A stretch of DNA of 64,000 nt from Pseudodesulfovibrio sp. GTDB lineage: Bacteria; Desulfobacterota; Desulfovibrionia; Desulfovibrionales; Desulfovibrionaceae. Location: positions 1,065,029 to 1,129,028 of the forward strand of contig JADGEX010000001.1 in assembly GCA_016744135.1 (NCBI GenBank), written 5' to 3'. The notes under the pieces are model-generated. The model worked only from the letters and a program-made list of their open reading frames with translations. It was not told the origin of the DNA and made no database searches. Positions 42,043 through 50,975 of the stretch are shown here, piece after piece. A program made the translations under genes and the position numbers. Position 1 is the first letter of the stretch. Every line of letters starts with the position of its first letter.

Positions 42043-44760
42043 TTAACCTTTGAGTCCAGCCAAAACCTTTTCAGGCAAAGCCGGCAGCGTACGAATACGA
42101 ACACCGCATGCGTTGTAGATAGCGTTAAGGATCGCCGGATGCGGGGAGCACAACGGGACTTCGCCAACGCCGGATGCACCATGCGGGCCTTCGGGACGCG
42201 GAGTCTCGACGTAGACAATCTCGATATCGTCCGGAATCTGCTTGATGTACGGGAATCCAGCACCCTTCATGGTGGAGTGTTTCTTGATGTCCTCGTAATC
42301 TTCAGACAGGGCCAAACCGATACCTTGAGCAACACCACCGTAGATCTGCCCGTCAACGACCAGAACGTTGTTGACCTTACCGATGTCAGCAATGAAGGTG
42401 ATCTTCTCAACCGTGGTCTTACCAGTAGCAATTTCCACGGCCACTTCAGCCATGCACAGACCGTACATGTAGCAAGCAAAAGGTTTACCCTGGCCGTTTT
42501 CATCACAATTGTTGGCCGGAGCAGTCCACTTGCCGTGCTGGACAAGGTCAATGTTCTCATCAACCATTTCCTGATAAGTGCGATACGAGCCGTCAGACTT
42601 GAGCATGGCGCTCATCAACATCTCGCAGCCGACCTTGATGGAATTACCCACAACAACCTGAGAGCGAGAACCACCAGCGGGGCCGCCGTTGGGGCAATAG
42701 CGGGTGTCGTTCAAGGTCAAATGAATCTGGTCAGGAGTAAGTCCCAAAGGACGCAAGGATTCATGAGCAGTACCCAGCACGCCCATATCAGCGCCCTGTC
42801 CATGATCATGCCAACATGTCAGCACGGTCACACTGCCGTCTTCATTCAGGCGAACGTCCGCTTCAGCGGTGTCCGGGCCATCAAGGCCGGAAGCGTACAC
42901 GCCAAGGGCAATACCCACACCACGTTTGATTTCATCGGTGGAGTTGGCAGCGGTCTTTTTCTTGGCTTCCTCGTACTTGGGACGAAGAATGTCGAACATT
43001 TCAGGCAAGGAATAGATTTCAGGATCACAACCCGTGGGAGTTGTAGAACCTTCACGGTAGATATTCTTGTAACGAAGTTCCAAGGGGTCCATACCGAGTT
43101 TTTCAGCCAATTCGTCCATCAGGGTTTCAGAGGGGAACTCGGCTTCAGGTCCGCCGTATCCACGGAAAGCTGCACCCCATGCATGGTTGGTGCAGACAGT
43201 CCGACCTTCGCCGCGAATGTTGTCGATATTGTAACCGGCACCTATGAACTGAGCACCACGCAGGGTCAACAGATCACCGAACTCGGAATATGGGCCATGG
43301 TCAACGGTCCAATCGGTTTCCATACCAAGCAACTTGCCTTCCTTGTCGGCAGCCATGCGCACGGTAGTGAACTGAGGCGAACGCTTACCGGTGTAGGTCT
43401 GCTGCTGATACCAATCGTAACAGAGGAAAACCGGTTTGCCAGTTGCCAGACAGGCTGCACCAACAAGCGCTTCCATGGTCGGGGAGAACTTGTAACCAAA
43501 GGTACCACCAGTAGGATTCTGAACCATGATCAAATTCTCAGGCTCGACACCGAGACCAGGAGCGATCATGTACAGGTGCAGATGCAAACCAATGGACTTT
43601 GAATGGATGCACAGTTTGCCTTCGTCATCCAGATAAGCGAATCCAACATCCGGTTCGATGGGCATGTGCGGCTGACGAGTCGTGAAATAATCACCCTCGA
43701 TAACCACGTCGGCCTTATCAAAAATAGGAGCGGTTTCTTCGCCCTTGGCGACTTTCTGTGTGTAATAAATGTTAGGAGTGCCGGGATGAATTTCAATGGC
43801 ATCGTCAGCCATGGCGGCAGGAGCACTCATGTACTCAGGCAGACGCTCCAGCTCGACTTTAACCTTGGCGGCTGCGGCCTTGGCATTCTTCTCGGAGTCA
43901 GCGCAGACGATGGCAATGGCGTCACCGTACTGGAAGACCTTCTCGTCGCACAGGATAGGACGATCCCAACCGTCACCCTTATTGGTGGGGAAGGTGATCA
44001 AACCAGTGATACGGTTTTTGCCTTTGACATCCTTGTGCGTAACAATCTTTTCCACGCCGGGCATGGCTTCGGCTTCGCTGGTATCAATGGAGATAATCTT
44101 CGCATGGGAGACTTCTGCCTGAACCAAAGCGCACTTGAGGGTTTCCTTGGGCATCTTGATACCGAGGTCTGCACCATAATCCAGCGTACCGGTGACCTTG
44201 GCCACGGCGGTGGGACGGGGATACTTTGTGCCCCAGATACGACCATCTTCGGGGATCTGGAAAGCCAGCTCGTCCATACTCATGTCGCCGCGCATGACAG
44301 CGGCGGCATCCATAACGGAATCGACCAACTGCTTGTAACCGGTACAACGACAGGCGTTGCGATATTTCTGAAACCAGTCACGAATATCTTCGCGGGTCGG
44401 ACTGGGATTGGCCTGCAACAGGGCGTACGAAGAAACAATGAAACCCGGAGTGCAGAAACCGCACTGTGCGCCACCGTTGGCGATCCAGGACATCTGGATG
44501 GGGTGCAGATTATCAGGAGTACCAATACCTTCAGTCGTCAAGATAGTTGCGCCGTCCTTGATTCTGCTCATTTTCATGGAGCAGGAACGGACCAGCTTAC
44601 CATCAACGATAACTGAACAGCTACCGCATTGTCCGGTGCTACAACCGACCTTCACGCTGGTTAACCCGAGGCTTTCACGCAGGATCGACGAAAGTTTGTC
44701 GTCCTTTTCGCAAATCACCTGTTTGGGTGCATTATTCACGGTAAGATTCAATTTAATCAT
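42043..44760 (-). CDS. mop: Molybdenum aldehyde oxidoreductase (Mop type)
   Basis: A 905-residue single-chain enzyme of the xanthine oxidase family that oxidises aldehydes to acids. The [2Fe-2S] ligands are at Cys40, 45, 48, 60 (CSTGQCGSC) and Cys100, 103, 137, 139 (CGFC, CRC), the same numbers as in D. gigas Mop from what I know of that protein. The molybdenum domains run from about 195 to the end; the catalytic glutamate is Glu867 in GASGVGEVPL. No FAD domain is present, as in Mop. Ribosome binding site AAGGAGG. It is the second gene of the run, after an MPT-binding protein, and before the accessory genes; the cofactor is expected to be MCD. Confidence 0.96.
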   Translation of the reverse strand: MIKLNLTVNNAPKQVICEKDDKLSSILRESLGLTSVKVGCSTGQCGSCSVIVDGKLVRSCSMKMSRIKDGATILTTEGIGTPDNLHPIQMSWIANGGAQCGFCTPGFIVSSYALLQANPSPTREDIRDWFQKYRNACRCTGYKQLVDSVMDAAAVMRGDMSMDELAFQIPEDGRIWGTKYPRPTAVAKVTGTLDYGADLGIKMPKETLKCALVQAEVSHAKIISIDTSEAEAMPGVEKIVTHKDVKGKNRITGLITFPTNKGDGWDRPILCDEKVFQYGDAIAIVCADSEKNAKAAAAKVKVELERLPEYMSAPAAMADDAIEIHPGTPNIYYTQKVAKGEETAPIFDKADVVIEGDYFTTRQPHMPIEPDVGFAYLDDEGKLCIHSKSIGLHLHLYMIAPGLGVEPENLIMVQNPTGGTFGYKFSPTMEALVGAACLATGKPVFLCYDWYQQQTYTGKRSPQFTTVRMAADKEGKLLGMETDWTVDHGPYSEFGDLLTLRGAQFIGAGYNIDNIRGEGRTVCTNHAWGAAFRGYGGPEAEFPSETLMDELAEKLGMDPLELRYKNIYREGSTTPTGCDPEIYSLPEMFDILRPKYEEAKKKTAANSTDEIKRGVGIALGVYASGLDGPDTAEADVRLNEDGSVTVLTCWHDHGQGADMGVLGTAHESLRPLGLTPDQIHLTLNDTRYCPNGGPAGGSRSQVVVGNSIKVGCEMLMSAMLKSDGSYRTYQEMVDENIDLVQHGKWTAPANNCDENGQGKPFACYMYGLCMAEVAVEIATGKTTVEKITFIADIGKVNNVLVVDGQIYGGVAQGIGLALSEDYEDIKKHSTMKGAGFPYIKQIPDDIEIVYVETPRPEGPHGASGVGEVPLCSPHPAILNAIYNACGVRIRTLPALPEKVLAGLKG

Positions 44761-44801
44761 GACAGTATTCCTCCTTGGTGTGTAACTGTCGCAGGTTCAC
44801 G

Positions 44802-44815
44802 CCGCCTATTGGCGG
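44802..44815 (-). repeat. Short hairpin upstream of mop
   Basis: CCGCC-TATT-GGCGG between the MPT-binding protein gene and mop, 42 bases before the mop start. It could separate the two expression levels or stabilise the mop message. Confidence 0.35.
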
Positions 44816-44827
44816 AGGGAAAAAAGC

Positions 44828-45844
44828 CTATTTTCCAAAAGGACAGATAGGATAACGGCAAACATCACAGGATGCACAAAATCCACCATGTCCCAGGGCT
44901 ACAATGTCTTCTCGGGTGATTTCTTCCCCGGCCAACAGGCGGGGCACCACAAGGTCAAAAATGGAAGCCCGGTAGTACATGACACAACCAGGCAGCCCAA
45001 GAATGGGCACACCGTCCCTCATGGCAATCATGAACATGACGCCGGGGAAAGTGGGCGAACCATAGGTAATGACTTCGGCCCCAGTGGCACGAATCGCCGT
45101 GGGGGTTTGATCGTCAGGATCCACGGACATACCGCCCGTGACCACGACCATCTCGGCTCCTTCAGCAATGAAGGCCAAAATGGCATCGCGAGTCATGGAC
45201 GGATCATCCGACGTCAGCCGTTGATCCATGACCGTGGAACCAAGTTTGGTAAATTTCTTACGAATAACCGGACCGAATTTATCCGTGATACGCCCGTGAA
45301 ACACTTCGCTACCAGTGGTCACAAGGCCAACGTTGTGATGTTTGAAAGGACGAACGCCGACCACATAGGGGTACTCGGCACAGATGGCTTCCACTTGCTC
45401 TATCTTTTTCTCGTCAATAACCAGCGGCACCACACGAGTACCAGCCACGGGACGAGACTGTGTGACCTGCTGGCCGGTGTGCATGGTAGCCAGCACGACT
45501 TCTTCTATGGAATTAATACGATTAAGGGCCTCGACATTGACATCAAGCAAACCGGGAGAGGCTTCAAAATTGACACGGCCTTCACTGACCTCGGAAAGAG
45601 TTATTCCCGGTCCGACTGCAGCTTTTGAAATACGCTCCGCCGCCTCATTTTCGTGAATGCTTCCTTTTTCCAGATTGAGCACATAAATGTGCTCCTTGCC
45701 AATATCCAGCAATACCGGAATATCTTCCTCAGCAACGACATGCCCTTTTTTGAAGGCTGGACCTTTGCTTTCTCCAGGAACAATCTTGGTCATATCGTGG
45801 CACAACACCATACCGACGGCATCGTGAACGTGAACAGTTTTCAT
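44828..45844 (-). CDS. Molybdopterin-binding protein (MoeA/MogA-fold) with Cys-rich tail
   Basis: A 338-residue protein. An N-terminal part (about 1-60; HDAVGMVLCHDMTKIVPGES and AFKKGHVV) resembles MoeA domain pieces; the central/C-terminal part (about 165-300) is the MPT-binding fold (VGLVTTGSEVFHGRITDKFG, VVTGGMSVDPDDQTPTAIRA, GLPGCVMYYRASIFDLVVPR). It is shorter than MoeA (~400) and lacks its domain IV. The last 17 residues have four cysteines (FCASCDVCRYPICPFGK). The start at 45844 has GGAG at 10 bases; the frame is open 17 codons more. It heads the mop run and may load Mo or deliver cofactor. Confidence 0.87.
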   Translation of the reverse strand: MKTVHVHDAVGMVLCHDMTKIVPGESKGPAFKKGHVVAEEDIPVLLDIGKEHIYVLNLEKGSIHENEAAERISKAAVGPGITLSEVSEGRVNFEASPGLLDVNVEALNRINSIEEVVLATMHTGQQVTQSRPVAGTRVVPLVIDEKKIEQVEAICAEYPYVVGVRPFKHHNVGLVTTGSEVFHGRITDKFGPVIRKKFTKLGSTVMDQRLTSDDPSMTRDAILAFIAEGAEMVVVTGGMSVDPDDQTPTAIRATGAEVITYGSPTFPGVMFMIAMRDGVPILGLPGCVMYYRASIFDLVVPRLLAGEEITREDIVALGHGGFCASCDVCRYPICPFGK

Positions 45845-45892
45845 CAGCAGCAAACTCCGTATTCCGTCAAGGGCAGGTTTCACCTTTACCCT

Positions 45893-45922
45893 CAAGTATT
45901 TTTCAAAACAATATTATGTCAA
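45893..45922 (-). promoter_or_regulatory. Promoter of the mop run
   Basis: On the minus strand a perfect TTGACA (45922-45917), 18 bases, then TACTTG (45898-45893), about 50 bases before the start codon. A lone CGTGAC/GTCACG half-site like those near modC lies upstream at 45960-45965. Confidence 0.45.
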
Positions 45923-46519
45923 AATAGGCCTAATACTTAATACAACATTTTTCAAAAAGCGTGACATTCTCCACTTCAAACAGGACTCATCCGAGTTCTT
46001 CAATATTTGTTCATGTACAATTATGCCGCAACAAGCACAATACAATTGACGATATTTCCAATGAAGCATCGCCCCCATGCTTTCCGACATATTCAAGCAT
46101 ACAAGGCGCAGCATTGTGCCCAAACGGACATAACATACTCCTCCCCTCAAACTGCGTCAATATGAGCGATCATTCATTCGATAAAGAACAAAAAAGACTT
46201 TGCAAATTAAATGCCGCAATTCCCTTAAGTTACGACAACTTTCCGATCACCCATAACAATCATGGTCTAAGAGGGGAATCCACGCCCGCAATCGTGCCAA
46301 AATTCAAGCCTCATTGTCTGGCAAACGTTTCGCAAAATCGCGCGACAGTGTAAAATGGCGAATAAAATCAACACGCCAACTTTTCATTTATCAACAAAAT
46401 AATACAATAGATTCAATAGCATGCCGATTACAACGCCATCCCCCGCGAATGCAGGCACGGCCTATGCAATCTCTTGTGACATTACTGAGGAAAAAATTCA
46501 TCAATAAGGAGAATTCATA
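45923..46519 (+). other. Long intergenic region, no gene supported
   Basis: About 600 bases between the divergent mop-run promoter and the 205-aa gene. Open frames of up to 130 codons exist on the plus strand but lack ribosome binding sites and recognisable composition. TTTTCA (46381) and TACAAT (46403) with a 16-base spacer form a possible promoter for the gene at 46520. I could not fold a convincing Moco or other riboswitch by eye. Confidence 0.4.
46381..46408 (+). promoter_or_regulatory. Possible promoter of the 205-aa gene
   Basis: TTTTCA, 16 bases, TACAAT, which match the sigma-70 boxes at 4 and 5 of 6 positions. The leader would be about 105 bases. Confidence 0.3.
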
Positions 46520-47137
46520 ATGGAAATCAATTTTACCGTACATGGACATTCCTGTGATCTAGCACTGCACCCCATATCCGAAAAGACCGCACACATCATC
46601 AACGAGTACGGCTCTGACGTTTACGCCATGAAGGCCCTTGAATGGTGGCGCAAGGGAAAGACCGCCACATGGGGAATGCGCATTGATGACGTTTGTCACG
46701 TTCAAGTAACAGTGGATGGTGACCCCGTTGAATTCGATACCAATCTGATCACAGCCGATCCTTTAAAGATCAGACGCAGAATGTACCTTGATAGTAAGGC
46801 AAAGTACGTATGCGTCCTTGGTTTCGACAACGAACTCTGCAAGTTCTCCTGGCAGTGGACTACTCCCGGTGCTTTTGATCCTTCCAAGTTCGAATTCATG
46901 GTTCACCAATGGGACAGAATCATGGGTGAAACAGGCTACTTCATCCTTGATGAAATTCGTTACGACAATACTTTTGCAAATAATCACGACTGGTGTGACG
47001 CTTCCGGCTACTCACTGGTCCCACCACGTATCATTGATCTTGATGAGGTCAGACGGGAACTTTCTTTGGGAGCCCCCGAGCATGAAGGCCCGCCTTTCCC
47101 CTCACCGCACGTCACGGCACAAACAGCCTCGGAATAG
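46520..47137 (+). CDS. Uncharacterised 205-aa protein
   Basis: I do not recognise this protein. It is soluble with no signal peptide or membrane segment, and rich in aromatic residues in the middle (ALEWWRKGKTATWGMRIDD, FSWQWTTPGAFDPSKFEFMV). It has five cysteines, at the ends of VHGHSCDL, DDVCHV, KYVCVLGF, NELCKF and HDWCDAS, and the opening HGHSC is loosely like the FmdE motif HGHSCPG, though the rest does not match. The C-terminal ~30 residues are proline- and acid-rich and probably disordered. A strong ribosome binding site (AAGGAGAATTCAT) and a long upstream region suggest a real, separately regulated gene. It is a single-gene unit on the plus strand. Confidence 0.8.
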   Translation: MEINFTVHGHSCDLALHPISEKTAHIINEYGSDVYAMKALEWWRKGKTATWGMRIDDVCHVQVTVDGDPVEFDTNLITADPLKIRRRMYLDSKAKYVCVLGFDNELCKFSWQWTTPGAFDPSKFEFMVHQWDRIMGETGYFILDEIRYDNTFANNHDWCDASGYSLVPPRIIDLDEVRRELSLGAPEHEGPPFPSPHVTAQTASE

Positions 47138-47183
47138 GTCCAACCGCCCTTCCTCTGGGGTTTATCACAAACACCCCCATAAA

Positions 47184-47211
47184 AGCCCCCGTACCTTCTG
47201 GTGCGGGGGCT
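47184..47211 (-). terminator. Terminator between convergent genes
   Basis: AGCCCCCGTACC (47184-47195) pairs with GGTGCGGGGGCT (47200-47211) with one G-U pair and a 4-base loop. On the minus strand it is followed by TTTTA, so it should end the histidine-kinase transcript; it may also stop the 205-aa gene from the other side. Confidence 0.8.
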
Positions 47212-47242
47212 GAATTATGCTAAAATTCACTGTTATTTATTT

Positions 47243-48802
47243 TCATTCGGGGAGGCTGACGGCTTCTGCCTGAGGAGCACTATTTTCTTCATTGACCCCG
47301 CCATCACTTTCAACATCAAGAACGGGCAGAAGCCGCATGGAAACCGTTGTCCCATGCCCCGACTTGCTGGCAATTTCCACGGTCCCGCCAAAATCTTCCA
47401 CAATCTTCTTGATCATGGCCAGGCCAAGACCATTTCCATCTTCCTTGGTCGAATAAAAGGGGTTAAAAACCTTTCCCAACTCCTGCTCGGCCATTCCGAC
47501 TCCCGAATCCTTCACGTTCAACACAACCTCGCCATTTTCCAATACCAAATCGAGAAGAATGGCCCCACCATCGGGCATTGCCTCAATGCTGTTCTTGATA
47601 AGATTGACGATACACTGCTTGAGTGCATCCGCCTCCCCCTTTACTGGTGGCAACGACGACGCCTTCACTTCAATGGAATACCCTTGTTTACCATAACCAA
47701 CAGCCATCAATTCCGCGACATCCTGACAAACATTTACGATATCAACATTCTCTCCCCCGAATCGGGTGGGACGGGCAAAATTCAACATATTGCTCAACAT
47801 TCGATCTAACCGTTGAGTTTCATCAACTATAATCTGTGCCTTTTCCCGATCCTTTGCATCGAGATTCGATGATTTTAGCAAAGAATTAGCAAAACCACCC
47901 ACGGCAAAAAGCGGATTACGAATTTCATGGGCCAGATACGTGGACATCTCGCCGATTATGGCAAACTTATCTCGCTGATGTTGGAATTTCTCACGATGTG
48001 TTCGTTCCGTAATATCCCGATGCATAACCATTACATGTGTCATATTCCCTCTGATGTCATAGATCGGATAGGCATATAACCGGTAATATTGCAGCAAACC
48101 GTTCCCATTGATCCGTGTGACCAATGATTCTTCCTTTTTCCCACTTTTCAATGTCGCATGAAACGGACAAGCCGAATCCAAATCATTACAAAAAATCGAA
48201 CCGTCCCGCAGTCTGGCCGCATGCCAACACGGTTTGCCCAAAAGCTCCTTTCGCGAAACACCCGCCCGTTGCCAAACCATACGATTCAAATCCGTGATAA
48301 TACCATTCTTGTCGAGCAGGAAGATATCCTCCCGGATTTCATCAATAATGGATTGAAGCAATGTCCGTTGGTGATCCAAATGATTCATGTAGTTGCTCTT
48401 GACCAGAGCCATGTCGTGTAGGCCACACAAAAACACAAACTCTCGGTGGTCCATGAGAGAAACTCTTTCAGGAAGCGACTGTCGCAAACGGCAGCGTGTA
48501 CTGCGATTGCCGGTGATCTCAACAACCAAATTTATTTCCGGGTGCATGTCGAGCATCTCCGCCCAGGTTGCATAGACAGGACAGGAAACACCGTCCAATT
48601 CTCGCAATACGGTCTCGGTTTCACCTTCATGGCTGACTGCGAGCAATCGTATTTCCGGCAGAAACTCTCGGAAGGCTTCGTTGTAAATGATATCCACCAA
48701 AACCTTCAGTCCATTCCCAACACCGACAACTCCAATATTAAATGGCCCCAAGGCTCCATTCCAATAACAAAATCCCATATTTTCATAGCTAAAATCATTC
48801 AC
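47243..48802 (-). CDS. Histidine kinase with Rossmann-like N-terminus and PAS domain
   Basis: A 519-residue cytoplasmic kinase. Residues 20-130 look like an NAD(P)-binding fold (FNIGVVGVGNGLKVLVDI, then LLAVSHEG, NLVVEITGN and VSLMDHREFVFL), with a GxGxxxL glycine pattern as in homoserine-dehydrogenase-type folds. A PAS domain follows (about 150-265; IREDIFLLDKNGIITDLNR, ending MHRDITERT), then HisKA with AHEIRNPLFAVGGF and HATPase with NLIKNSIEAM, VKDSGVGM and DGNGLGLAM. It starts with GTG after AGGAG. No regulator is adjacent; the nearest receivers are upstream of nhaB. A redox or nucleotide input through the N-terminus is possible. Confidence 0.87.
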   Translation of the reverse strand: MNDFSYENMGFCYWNGALGPFNIGVVGVGNGLKVLVDIIYNEAFREFLPEIRLLAVSHEGETETVLRELDGVSCPVYATWAEMLDMHPEINLVVEITGNRSTRCRLRQSLPERVSLMDHREFVFLCGLHDMALVKSNYMNHLDHQRTLLQSIIDEIREDIFLLDKNGIITDLNRMVWQRAGVSRKELLGKPCWHAARLRDGSIFCNDLDSACPFHATLKSGKKEESLVTRINGNGLLQYYRLYAYPIYDIRGNMTHVMVMHRDITERTHREKFQHQRDKFAIIGEMSTYLAHEIRNPLFAVGGFANSLLKSSNLDAKDREKAQIIVDETQRLDRMLSNMLNFARPTRFGGENVDIVNVCQDVAELMAVGYGKQGYSIEVKASSLPPVKGEADALKQCIVNLIKNSIEAMPDGGAILLDLVLENGEVVLNVKDSGVGMAEQELGKVFNPFYSTKEDGNGLGLAMIKKIVEDFGGTVEIASKSGHGTTVSMRLLPVLDVESDGGVNEENSAPQAEAVSLPE

Positions 48803-48849
48803 GCTTAACTCCTGTATATTTCATCGCAAAAAAATAATGTTGCATATGG

Positions 48850-50496
48850 TTATCCACCAAAGAAATGAAGAATATCATCGATATGCCACGCCGCTACAAA
48901 GCCGGTCAGGGACATTGTAACGGTGTAGGGCAAGGCCAAAACGACCATCCGCCCATACGACAACCGGATAACCGGTGCCAATGCGGAAGTAAGAAGGAAG
49001 AGAAACGCAGCCTGCCCGTTGGGTGTTGCTACACTCGGAATATTCGTACCGGTATTGATGGCCACGGCCAGCTTGTCGAAATTCTCCATAATGGCACCAA
49101 CCTGTTGCGCAGCACTTGCCGGAAGGCCAGCCAGGACCTCGGCCCTCGACAAAAGCGGGTCCGTCAACATGTCCATGAGCTGACTGCCCGCCATGGCAAT
49201 ACCGGGGACAGCGTCAAGCATCTGCGTAAAGTGCATCTTGGTTTCGGAAATATACACCGTTGCCACAAAGACGTTGTCGGAAATCATCGAAAGCACACCA
49301 TTAGCAGCATAATAAGCGGCCATCTGGGTCTGCCCTTCCAAGCCAAGGACATAATCAATGACTGGCTTGAAAAGATGTTGATCGTGGATAACAGCAACAA
49401 TCGAGAAAAAAACCACCAATAGTGCGGTAAAGGGCAAAGCCTCCTCAAAGGCATGGCCCAACTGATGTTCATCCGTCACACCGTTGAGCGCCGTCAACAA
49501 AACGATCACGGACAGACCGACGATACCTACAGCTGCCAAGTGAAACGCCAAGGCAATGATCAGCCAAATCGCGGCGAGTCCCTGAGTGACAAGCTTGGCC
49601 CGACCAGTTTTACCCAATTCGGCCTCACTCTCCATGGCTTTTTCCAACAGATGGGAACGGATATTTCCGGGAAGTAATGCGCCGTATCCAAAAATCTTAA
49701 ATTTCTCGACCAGCACACAAGTGAGCAGCCCGACCACGAGCACTGGCATGGAAACAGGAGCAACCTTGATAAAAAAGGTGCTGAAATGCCAGCCCATCTC
49801 GGCTCCGATAAGCAAATTCTGCGGCTCACCCACCAACGTACAGACACCACCGAGGGCCGTACCGACAGCACCGTGCATCATCAAATTACGCAAAAAAGTT
49901 CTGAACTGGTACAATTCATCGCGTGCAGTCTCCTTAACGAACTGATCACTGCACAGATCGTGTGTACAGAATCGGTCCTTGCCGGAAGCGAAACGGTGAT
50001 ACACGTTATAAAAACCATAGGCCACAGCGATAATAACAGCCGTGACAGTCAGGGCATCAAGAAACGCTGACAAGAACGCACCAGCCATACAAAAAAGCAA
50101 CGAGATTAGCACCTTAGAGCGGACCCTGATCAATATCCGGGTAAAGGTAAATTGGAGCAGATCTTTCATGAAATAAATACCTGCCACCATGAAAATCAGC
50201 AGGAGTATCACTTCAAAGTTGGCAAGCGTTTCATGATACACGCTTTCGGGACGGGTCAAACCAAGGAATACCGCTTCAATAGCCAACAAACCGCCAGCAG
50301 GAAGAGGGTAACACTTCAAGGCCATGGCCAGTGTGAAGATGAATTCGCCGATAAGTACCCAGCCGGCGATGAAAGTCCCCGCACCATAGATAAGAACGGG
50401 GTTGAGAAGCAGAAAGCCCAAGATGGTCATTTTGTACCATTTGGGCGCATTGCCAAGAAAGTTAAGAGCGAAAGCCCTCGAAAGTGAAGTGGTCAC
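48850..50496 (-). CDS. nhaB: Na+/H+ antiporter NhaB
   Basis: A 548-residue inner-membrane antiporter, slightly longer than the usual 510-530. The N-terminus [20 protein letters not shown] and the blocks [55 protein letters not shown] and [20 protein letters not shown] are the NhaB marks. Around twelve membrane segments. It exports Na+ in exchange for protons, useful in saline habitats. The gene is on the minus strand between a histidine kinase and a response regulator, with short gaps (47 and 41 bases) that may place it in the same transcript as the signalling block. Confidence 0.95.
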   Translation of the reverse strand: MTTSLSRAFALNFLGNAPKWYKMTILGFLLLNPVLIYGAGTFIAGWVLIGEFIFTLAMALKCYPLPAGGLLAIEAVFLGLTRPESVYHETLANFEVILLLIFMVAGIYFMKDLLQFTFTRILIRVRSKVLISLLFCMAGAFLSAFLDALTVTAVIIAVAYGFYNVYHRFASGKDRFCTHDLCSDQFVKETARDELYQFRTFLRNLMMHGAVGTALGGVCTLVGEPQNLLIGAEMGWHFSTFFIKVAPVSMPVLVVGLLTCVLVEKFKIFGYGALLPGNIRSHLLEKAMESEAELGKTGRAKLVTQGLAAIWLIIALAFHLAAVGIVGLSVIVLLTALNGVTDEHQLGHAFEEALPFTALLVVFFSIVAVIHDQHLFKPVIDYVLGLEGQTQMAAYYAANGVLSMISDNVFVATVYISETKMHFTQMLDAVPGIAMAGSQLMDMLTDPLLSRAEVLAGLPASAAQQVGAIMENFDKLAVAINTGTNIPSVATPNGQAAFLFLLTSALAPVIRLSYGRMVVLALPYTVTMSLTGFVAAWHIDDILHFFGG

Positions 50497-50537
50497 AACG
50501 GTTCTCCCTGTGTTGCGTTTGTGGTTAAAGGTTCACA

Positions 50538-50966
50538 TCAAATCATGGTCGAATTCTTGAAAAGCTGATCAATTTCTATCTCGTTATTACGAAGCTGCTT
50601 TTTCTCAATGGCTCTCTGCACAGTGCTAAGAATCTCCTCCACAGAAGCAGGTTTCACGAGGTAATCGAACACCCCACGCTGTAGAAGTTTTGTCGCGTCA
50701 TTGATCGAAACATGTCCCGTCAGACAAATGGTTTCGACATCAAACCCCTGTAAACGGATTTCATTATACGTTTCTTCCCCGGAAAGTTCCGGCATTTTCA
50801 AATCAAGAAGGACAACGTCGAACCCGCCTGTCGCAAGCCTATTCAGCGCATCCATACCGTCACTGGCTTCATCCACGGCATATCCTTTGGATCTCAAAAT
50901 TCGAGCCATGGATTTCCGAAACCGTTCTTCATCATCAACAACCAAAATTCGCGCGTTGGTTTCCAT
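50538..50966 (-). CDS. Single-domain response regulator (receiver with short tail)
   Basis: A 142-residue receiver: acidic pair Asp11-Asp12, phosphorylation site Asp55 (LLDLKMPELSG), Thr in CLTGHVS, Lys in VKPAS. After residue 120 only a short helical tail (EKKQLRNNEIEIDQLFKNS) follows; there is no DNA-binding domain. It lies 10 bases after the 305-aa kinase gene, its likely phosphodonor. Confidence 0.93.
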   Translation of the reverse strand: METNARILVVDDEERFRKSMARILRSKGYAVDEASDGMDALNRLATGGFDVVLLDLKMPELSGEETYNEIRLQGFDVETICLTGHVSINDATKLLQRGVFDYLVKPASVEEILSTVQRAIEKKQLRNNEIEIDQLFKNSTMI

Positions 50967-50975
50967 CTGTACCTC

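Noticed and set aside
41848..43602. 584-codon open frame on the plus strand
   Set aside because: Antisense to mop and the start of the dicluster gene; no recognisable protein features, while the minus strand has conserved cluster ligands.
45961..46353. 130-codon open frame in the long intergenic region
   Set aside because: No ribosome binding site, irregular composition and overlap with the divergent promoter; I treat it as chance.
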